Assembly: GCA_937916405.1 (NCBI GenBank)
Contig: CALFUF010000106.1
Location: 1-9,223 of the forward strand
From: an uncultured Prevotella sp.
Lineage (GTDB): Bacteria > Bacteroidota > Bacteroidia > Bacteroidales > Bacteroidaceae
DNA length: 9,223 bases
Reading direction: 5' to 3'
The translations under genes and the position numbers were made by a program. Position 1 is the first letter of the stretch; each line of letters opens with the position of its first letter. The notes beneath the pieces are model-generated. The model was not told the DNA's origin, ran no database searches, and saw nothing but the letters and a program-made list of their open reading frames with translations. This document shows positions 4,448-9,223 of this stretch, piece after piece.

Positions 4448-7135
4448 TTATTTGTCAAGATTGTCTGTAGTGTAACCAAGCATTTCCATTTCGATGGAAG
4501 CCCAAATGAACGGACCCACACCTTTGGCATCATTGTCGCGGATGGGTTCGCTGATGTAGTAGTCGTAACTGCCGTCACGCTTTCTGTTCTCCTTGACACT
4601 GCCCTTAGGGTTGATCTTCTTCATGGCTGCCTCTACCTCAGGGGTGGCGGCTGGACCAAGACCGGCTACAGAGCAGCAGTTAGTCAGGGAGATTGTCTTG
4701 TCGGGGTGCACCTTGATGAAGTTATTGATAATTCCCTTGTATGCTTTGATACCTGCGTCACGGTATTTCTCTCCGACATAGCCCATGCGATATGCCTTTA
4801 AGAGCGCATAGGCGAACATAGCGGAGCAGGTGCTTTCCAGATAATTGCCTTTGCGCTCAGGGGAGTCCATCACCTGAAACCACACGCCACTCTTCTTGTC
4901 CTGCCATTTCAGGATAGCGTCGAAGTCTTTCTTCAACAACTCTATCAACTCACCACGACGGGCATAGTCCTCTGGCAGTGCGTCGAGGACCTCGATAAGT
5001 GCCATGGTATACCAGCCTTGGGCGCGTCCCCAGCAATGCTGGCTGAGTCCAGTCTCCTTGTCAGCCCAGAACGTCTTACGTGTCTCATCATAGGCATGAC
5101 GGTTAAGACCAGTCTTGGGATCGAGGGTACGGTTATAGGTAATCTTTAACTGATTCACGGCATCATCATAAATTGCCGTGATGCCATCACGGTTTACAGA
5201 ACTACGCTTCGCTTTTTTTGTTGGTTGGGTGGTGATCGGAGCCGTGAGACAACGGAAAGGTAGTCCCATGAAGATACCGTCGAGCCAAACCTGATAGGCA
5301 TAGATCGCCTTGTGCCAGAAAACCTTGTCGGCAATGGTGCGTGGCTGGTCTTGCAACTGCTTCATCATGAGTTGCATGGCAAGCAGGTTTTTTGGCTCGG
5401 GCCACTTCTGGTACATACGTGTCACAAAATGACCGGTACGGATATTGTCGAGATTATAGTCCAAGATGTCATAGCCCGTGATATTTCCCTGCTGGTCTAT
5501 CATCTTATCGGTATACATTTTACAATATTTCAGGATATCCTCACCACCATAGCACAGATAGGTGTCGAGCATGCCTTCCAGTTCGATGCCCATCACATAA
5601 CTCCACTTGGGTTTGGTGGCGAAGTCAAGCATATACGACTCTGGCACACGCTTCATCTCAGAGTAAGTGAGCCACTCGCTGTAGTGCTTGTAAGGCTTCT
5701 CCTGTAATACCAGTGATCCGTTAATCATCAGATTCTCGTATTTGATGTCTTGGGCAAGTCCTATCTGGTGGACGGGTTTGTTATAGACACCATCAAACTG
5801 GCAGTCGCGGACGGTGATGTTATTAACGGTATAGGCAAGTTTCGGATCCTCATAACCGACAATCATCACACCGTATTTTGACTTCTTACAGGTGACATTC
5901 TCCATCAGCACATTACGAACGATAGGGTAAAATCCACGACAGCAGACCTCCTTCGGCTCATAGTCAGTGTTGACTTTCAATACAGCCTCACCACACTGTC
6001 CAACGGTGACATTGCGCATGTTGATGTTCTCGATGATACCACCACGGCAGGAGTTTGTCTTGATACGCAGCACACGGTCCAGGTTAGGAGAGTCCATCTC
6101 ACAGTTCTCTGCATAGACATTCTGGCAACCGCCAGATATCTCAGAGCCGATAACCACACCACCATGACCGTTCTTCATCTTACAGTTGCGGATGATGATA
6201 TTCTTGCTGGGCATGTTACGCTCACGTCCGTCACGGTTACGACCACTCTTGATGGCGATACAGTCGTCACCAGTGTTGAAGAAACAGTCCTCTATCAGTA
6301 CACGGTCGCAACATTCCGGATCGCAACCGTCTCCGTTAGGACCGTCGTTGATCATCTTCACACGGCGTACGGTGATATCTGTAGAATGGAGGGGATGGAT
6401 CACCCAGAACGGAGAGCGCAGCAGGGTGACATCCTCCATCAGGATACCCTCGCACTTGTTGAAATTCACCAGTTGCGGACGAAGACCGTCTTTATCGGTG
6501 AAGACACGCTCGGGATTTCTGTTGCCCTGCTCGTCATACATCGGAATACCGTCTTCTCCATCCTTCAGCAGACGGGCACGGCTGCCGTTCCACTGGTGGA
6601 CGGTGTCGCCCTCCTTCATACCAAAACGCTTGTTGCCGCACCAGGGCCACCAAGTCTCATTGCTGCCACCACCGTCAATGGTCCCTTTACCCGTGATGGC
6701 AATGTCCTTTGCCTTGAAGGCATAGACACAAGGGGAGAGGTTGAAGCACTCCAGTCCCTCCCAAGAGGTCTCGACAATAGGGTAGAGTGAGGTGTCGAAA
6801 GCAAACTCCAAGACAGCACCTTCCTCAATGACGAGATTGACACCGCTCTTGAGTTGAATGGCGCCAGTCAGGAAACGGGTGCCTGCGGGTACCAAGACCT
6901 TACCGCCTCCTTTCTTGGAGCAAAGGTCGATAGCTTTCTGGATAGCTTTCTGGTTCTTTGCTGCCGTAGCATCCGGCTTGGCGCCATACTTCGTGATGTT
7001 ATACACTTTATCCGCAAACTGCGGTACACGGATGCTTTGCTCAATACGCTTATACTCATCCTCATCCCAAGTCTTTGCCTGTGCCATAACAGGTATTAAC
7101 AGGCATACTAATAGTAGTTGTAGGATTCTTCTCAT
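4448..7135 (-). CDS. Bifunctional pectinase: GH28 polygalacturonase fused to GH105 unsaturated glucuronyl/galacturonyl hydrolase
   Basis: An 895-residue exported two-enzyme protein. A signal peptide covers 1-20 (AQA|KT) with no lipobox, suggesting a soluble periplasmic enzyme. The GH28 beta-helix (about 40-480) has all family motifs: NGDGCD (267-272, catalytic D269), GDD (289-291, D290 and D291), GHG (323-325) and RIK (357-359). The GH105 (alpha/alpha)6 domain (about 505-890) has WLDGIFMGLPF with general acid D619, matching YteR D143, and HCWGRAQGWY (700-709). A hydrophilic insertion lies at about 632-655. The GH28 part should hydrolyse saturated galacturonan or rhamnogalacturonan chains; the GH105 part should release the unsaturated uronic acid left by lyases, including the PL1 encoded next. 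It lacks the tail shared by the two lyases, consistent with a different location. The start at 7135 is chosen for the signal peptide and because upstream codons run towards the promoter. Exact substrate specificity cannot be read from sequence. Confidence 0.93.
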   Translation of the reverse strand: MRRILQLLLVCLLIPVMAQAKTWDEDEYKRIEQSIRVPQFADKVYNITKYGAKPDATAAKNQKAIQKAIDLCSKKGGGKVLVPAGTRFLTGAIQLKSGVNLVIEEGAVLEFAFDTSLYPIVETSWEGLECFNLSPCVYAFKAKDIAITGKGTIDGGGSNETWWPWCGNKRFGMKEGDTVHQWNGSRARLLKDGEDGIPMYDEQGNRNPERVFTDKDGLRPQLVNFNKCEGILMEDVTLLRSPFWVIHPLHSTDITVRRVKMINDGPNGDGCDPECCDRVLIEDCFFNTGDDCIAIKSGRNRDGRERNMPSKNIIIRNCKMKNGHGGVVIGSEISGGCQNVYAENCEMDSPNLDRVLRIKTNSCRGGIIENINMRNVTVGQCGEAVLKVNTDYEPKEVCCRGFYPIVRNVLMENVTCKKSKYGVMIVGYEDPKLAYTVNNITVRDCQFDGVYNKPVHQIGLAQDIKYENLMINGSLVLQEKPYKHYSEWLTYSEMKRVPESYMLDFATKPKWSYVMGIELEGMLDTYLCYGGEDILKYCKMYTDKMIDQQGNITGYDILDYNLDNIRTGHFVTRMYQKWPEPKNLLAMQLMMKQLQDQPRTIADKVFWHKAIYAYQVWLDGIFMGLPFRCLTAPITTQPTKKAKRSSVNRDGITAIYDDAVNQLKITYNRTLDPKTGLNRHAYDETRKTFWADKETGLSQHCWGRAQGWYTMALIEVLDALPEDYARRGELIELLKKDFDAILKWQDKKSGVWFQVMDSPERKGNYLESTCSAMFAYALLKAYRMGYVGEKYRDAGIKAYKGIINNFIKVHPDKTISLTNCCSVAGLGPAATPEVEAAMKKINPKGSVKENRKRDGSYDYYISEPIRDNDAKGVGPFIWASIEMEMLGYTTDNLDK

Positions 7136-7159
7136 TACTCTTTGTTTTAGTAGTTTGTG

Positions 7160-7192
7160 CAAAGGTAATGAAAAAGAATGAAATCCCACCAA
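7160..7192 (-). promoter_or_regulatory. Bacteroidetes-type promoter of the pectinase operon
   Basis: On the minus strand TACCTTTG (7167-7160) is the -7 element and TTGG (7192-7189) the probable -33 element, with a 21-base spacer. The leader down to the ATG at 7135 is A-rich (CTAAAACAAAGAG) and nearly matches the leader of the PL1 gene at 50-1294 (CTAAAACAAAAAG). The -7 box is convincing; the -33 box is less so because of the longer spacer. Confidence 0.65.
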
Positions 7193-7211
7193 CTTTTACA
7201 TTATTTTTTAT

Positions 7212-7988
7212 TTATTGTGCTAAAGCATCGAAGAGCTTGTCTATAGCTTCGTCTGCGTCTTTACTTTCCTTCTGCAACGTGACAAACTTAGAGCCAATAA
7301 TGGCACCAGCGGCATTCTGTTGAGCTGCCTCTAAGGTCTGTTTGTTGGAGATGCCAAAACCAATCATGCGTGGATTGCGTAGATTCATTGCTTGGATTCG
7401 GCGGAAATACTCTTGTTTTGCCTCATCGAAGCTCTTCTGTGCTCCAGTGATGGCGGCAGAGGATACCATATAGATGAAACCGTCTGTATGCTCGTCAATG
7501 AAACGGATGCGCTCCTCGGAGGTCTCTGGTGTGATGAGCATGATGACTCGGATGTCGTAACGGTCAGCAACAGGTTTGATAAAGTCTTGATAATCCTTAA
7601 ACGGTAGGTCGGGGATGATGACTCCGCTCACGCCACTCTTCACACAACTCTGGCAAAAAGCCTCAATACCGTATTGCATGATGGGATTCAGGTAGCCCAT
7701 CAAAACGAGAGGTATATTGACTTCATCTCTGATGTCCTGCAATTGGGTGAAAAGTTTACGAAGAGTCATTCCGTTCTTCAAGGCAGTAGTGGCAGCATCC
7801 TGAATGACGGGACCATCCGCCATGGGGTCGCTGAATGGGATTCCTACCTCTATCATGGCAATACCCCTGCGCTCTAATGTCTTAATCACATCGGCAGTAC
7901 CCTCAAGGGTAGGGCAGCCTGCACAGAAATAGAGGGATAATAACTTCTTGTCTTTGTTCTCGGAGAACAGTTTATTGATTTTGTTCAT
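7212..7988 (-). CDS. trpA: Tryptophan synthase alpha chain
   Basis: A 258-residue cytoplasmic TIM-barrel enzyme that splits indole-3-glycerol phosphate into indole and glyceraldehyde-3-phosphate. Indole is then channelled to the TrpB subunit, which is not encoded here. The signature IEVGIPFSDPMADGP (46-60) contains the catalytic pair E47 and D58, and GFGIS and GAIIGSKFV near the C-terminus form the phosphate-binding region. The length is normal for the family (about 260). The start at 7988 gives a standard N-terminus and overlaps the last 17 bases of trpF, indicating tight coupling. It appears to be the last gene of the trp operon: the next gene belongs to pectin degradation and has its own promoter. 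No hairpin terminator is visible in the 76 bases after the stop. Confidence 0.97.
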   Translation of the reverse strand: MNKINKLFSENKDKKLLSLYFCAGCPTLEGTADVIKTLERRGIAMIEVGIPFSDPMADGPVIQDAATTALKNGMTLRKLFTQLQDIRDEVNIPLVLMGYLNPIMQYGIEAFCQSCVKSGVSGVIIPDLPFKDYQDFIKPVADRYDIRVIMLITPETSEERIRFIDEHTDGFIYMVSSAAITGAQKSFDEAKQEYFRRIQAMNLRNPRMIGFGISNKQTLEAAQQNAAGAIIGSKFVTLQKESKDADEAIDKLFDALAQ

Positions 7989-8592
7989 AAATGAAATGTT
8001 TTAATTTTTCAATGTCTTTGAGTCCTGGGGCGGTCTCGAAGCGGGAGTTGAGGTCGATGCCAGCAAGCATGGGATGATGGAATGCTTTCACTTTCTCTGC
8101 ATCACCAGGACCGATACCCCCACTGAGAATGAAGGGGGTGTCACCATGATAAGCGGAGAGTACTGACCAGTCAAACTGTGTGCCGTTGCCTCCCACCATC
8201 TTTGCCTTAGTATCAAAGAGAAAGTAATCTACGATGCACTCGTAGGGCTTCGTCTTTTTCAGGTCCTCTTTAGTGGCGATGTTCAGTGCCTTGATGATGG
8301 CGGCGACATGGTCGCCGCAGAGGGAACGAAGGTGGCGGATGTAGGTGGGGCTTTCCTTGCCATGCAGTTGGATAATGTCGAGAGCGTATTCCCTTATTTT
8401 CTCCATGACTTCCTTGATGGTTGCATCTACGAAGACTCCGACCCGCTTCTGCTTAGTGGGGAGATAAACAGGTGGAGCACTCACGTAGCGACTGCTTTTC
8501 TCCCAGAAGATAAAGCCGAGCCATTGAATATCTAATCTCTCTGCAGAGCGGATGTTCTCAGGGTCACGCATCCCACATACCTTAATAATCAT
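7972..8592 (-). CDS. trpF: Phosphoribosylanthranilate isomerase
   Basis: A 206-residue TIM-barrel enzyme for the Amadori rearrangement of N-(5'-phosphoribosyl)anthranilate to CdRP, the step before TrpC. Catalytic residues are visible: C6 in KVCGMRD (general base) and D127 in LFDTKA (general acid). QLHGKESP (75-82), GGNGTQFDW (134-142), SGGIGP (157-162) and IDLNSRFETAPGLKD (179-193) are the other conserved blocks. The length is typical for a monofunctional enzyme; trpC is a separate gene. Its ATG overlaps the trpC stop (ATGA), and its 3' end overlaps trpA by 17 bases. The codons for L91-A98 (LCGDHVAA) contain a perfect GC-rich palindrome resembling the one in the RAYT gene. The surrounding protein sequence looks intact. 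Confidence 0.97.
   Translation of the reverse strand: MIIKVCGMRDPENIRSAERLDIQWLGFIFWEKSSRYVSAPPVYLPTKQKRVGVFVDATIKEVMEKIREYALDIIQLHGKESPTYIRHLRSLCGDHVAAIIKALNIATKEDLKKTKPYECIVDYFLFDTKAKMVGGNGTQFDWSVLSAYHGDTPFILSGGIGPGDAEKVKAFHHPMLAGIDLNSRFETAPGLKDIEKLKHFIYEQNQ
8300..8329. repeat. Palindrome-containing block in trpF similar to the one in the transposase gene
   Basis: GCGGCGAC (8300-8307) and GTCGCCGC (8311-8318) are perfect 8-base arms around ATG. The 30 bases from 8300 to 8329 match 1968-1997 at 25 positions without gaps. Two of the five differences form a compensatory T-A to G-C change in the stem, two are in the centre, and one is in the flank. The two copies are read in different protein frames (RSLCGDHVAA here, TIVPSAATGS in the transposase), so shared protein ancestry does not explain the match. 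Confidence 0.4.
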
Positions 8593-9223
8593 AATTGTGC
8601 GATAAAATGCTTTAATGTACTACCAGGATGGGGAGTCTTCATAAAGGTCTCTCCTATGAGGAATCCTTGGAAACCAGCAAGGCGTAAGTCACGGATAGTT
8701 TGAGGATTTGATATGCCACTCTCGCTGACCTTAACGATATCCTTAGGGAGTTGGGAGACAAGTCGGAAACTATTCTGTACGTCGGTGATGAAAGAACCGA
8801 GATTACGGTTGTTAATACCGCACATGTCAGGTTCTAGTTCCGCATATTCTAACTCTTCCTCATGATGCATCTCCAGCAGGACTTCCAGTCCTAAATCATG
8901 TGCCGTATGGAGGAATGACTTGCATTCCTGCTTAGTTAAATCGGCTGCAATCAACAAAACTGCGGAGGCACCGCAGAGACGAGCCTGAAAGAGTTGGTAC
9001 TCATCGATGATGAAATTCTTGTAAAGAATGGGGATGTGTACCCCGGCATGTCTTGCCATACGGATAAACTCGTCCTTTCCTCCAAAATATTTCTCGTCAG
9101 TGAGGATGGAGAGTGCCGTAGCACCGTTACTTTGATAGAAAAGGGGAATCTCCTCTGCCTTCCCCTCCTCTTTGATCCATCCTTTGGAAGGGGAACGGCG
9201 CTTGAACTCGGCGATGATGCCCG
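8589..9223 (-). CDS. trpC: Indole-3-glycerol phosphate synthase, 5' end outside the window
   Basis: The reading frame stays open to the window edge (codon 9221-9219 is the first complete one), giving 210 visible residues. About 45-50 N-terminal residues of the usual 260 or so are missing because of the window, not a truncation. The enzyme converts CdRP to indole-3-glycerol phosphate by ring closure and decarboxylation in the cytoplasm. Numbering from the first visible residue, IAEFKRRSPSKG (3-14) holds the active-site E5 and K7. ILYKNF (65-70) holds the general acid K68, and VLLEMH (114-119) holds E117. GINNRNL (135-141) and VSESGI (165-170, with E168) complete the active site. An internal ATG at 9059 is not the start, since strongly conserved TrpC sequence precedes it. 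The stop overlaps the trpF start. Confidence 0.96.
   Translation of the reverse strand, partial: GIIAEFKRRSPSKGWIKEEGKAEEIPLFYQSNGATALSILTDEKYFGGKDEFIRMARHAGVHIPILYKNFIIDEYQLFQARLCGASAVLLIAADLTKQECKSFLHTAHDLGLEVLLEMHHEEELEYAELEPDMCGINNRNLGSFITDVQNSFRLVSQLPKDIVKVSESGISNPQTIRDLRLAGFQGFLIGETFMKTPHPGSTLKHFIAQL

Noticed and set aside
4441..4599. N-terminal extension of the longer PL1 gene into the end of the GH28-GH105 gene
   Set aside because: The extension has no signal-peptide character and overlaps a conserved reading frame, whereas MKKNLLTS at 4440 starts a clean signal peptide.
5176..5192. Palindrome CCGTGAT-GCC-ATCACGG in the GH105 coding region
   Set aside because: Seven-base arms with a short spacer are expected by chance about once in a window this size. 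It has no second copy and no flank shared with the other palindromes.
6164..6790. 208-codon open frame on the plus strand opposite the GH28 domain
   Set aside because: The opposite strand carries intact GH28 catalytic motifs across this whole stretch. The plus-strand translation resembles no family.
8961..8982. Third copy of the palindromic block, in trpC
   Set aside because: Only 5-base arms and a partial flank match. The similarity is explained by Arg-Leu-Cys-Gly codons shared with trpF, so it was not listed as a repeat.
1..9223. CRISPR array, tRNA, rRNA, riboswitch or SusC/SusD pair
   Set aside because: I looked for direct repeats with regular spacing, cloverleaf-like segments, leader structures and TonB-dependent transporter motifs and found none. 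Gene-free gaps are all under 80 bases.

Overview
The window looks like chromosomal DNA from a member of the Bacteroidales, most likely Prevotella or a close relative. The evidence is the promoter type (TAnnTTTG at -7 with TTG or TTTG at -33), A-rich leaders without Shine-Dalgarno sequences, and secreted pectinases ending in the short 'NGKKYIQK'-like tail common in Prevotella exported proteins. The species assignment is inference. All genes lie on the minus strand, so transcription runs from high to low coordinates.

Region A (9223 to 7212) is the 3' end of a tryptophan biosynthesis operon: trpC (its 5' end lies outside the window), trpF and trpA. The genes are tightly overlapped: ATGA between trpC and trpF, and a 17-nt overlap between trpF and trpA. 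No intrinsic terminator is visible after trpA.

Region B (7211 to 2468) is a two-gene pectin-degradation operon. A Bacteroidetes-type promoter precedes a large exported GH28-GH105 fusion protein. Seven bases after its stop comes a multidomain PL1 pectate lyase, followed directly by a strong rho-independent terminator. The lyase should cut homogalacturonan into oligomers with unsaturated ends. The GH28 domain should hydrolyse saturated galacturonan or rhamnogalacturonan backbone, and the GH105 domain should remove the unsaturated terminal sugar.

Region C (2459 to 1357) is a REP-associated tyrosine transposase (RAYT, Y1/HUH family) with its own nearly leaderless promoter. It has a C-terminal domain that resembles the DprA/SLOG Rossmann fold. 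It sits between the two pectate lyase genes. Its coding sequence contains a near-perfect GC-rich palindrome, and a 30-nt block covering that palindrome reappears at 25 of 30 positions, in another reading frame, inside trpF. The stem changes are compensatory. This is the most interesting signal here: a possible REP-like element belonging to this transposase.

Region D (1344 to 1) is a second, shorter PL1 pectate lyase with a very good promoter (19-bp spacer) and a possible terminator hairpin after the stop.

No SusC/SusD pair, regulator, tRNA, rRNA or CRISPR array is visible. No gene-free stretch exceeds 80 bases.
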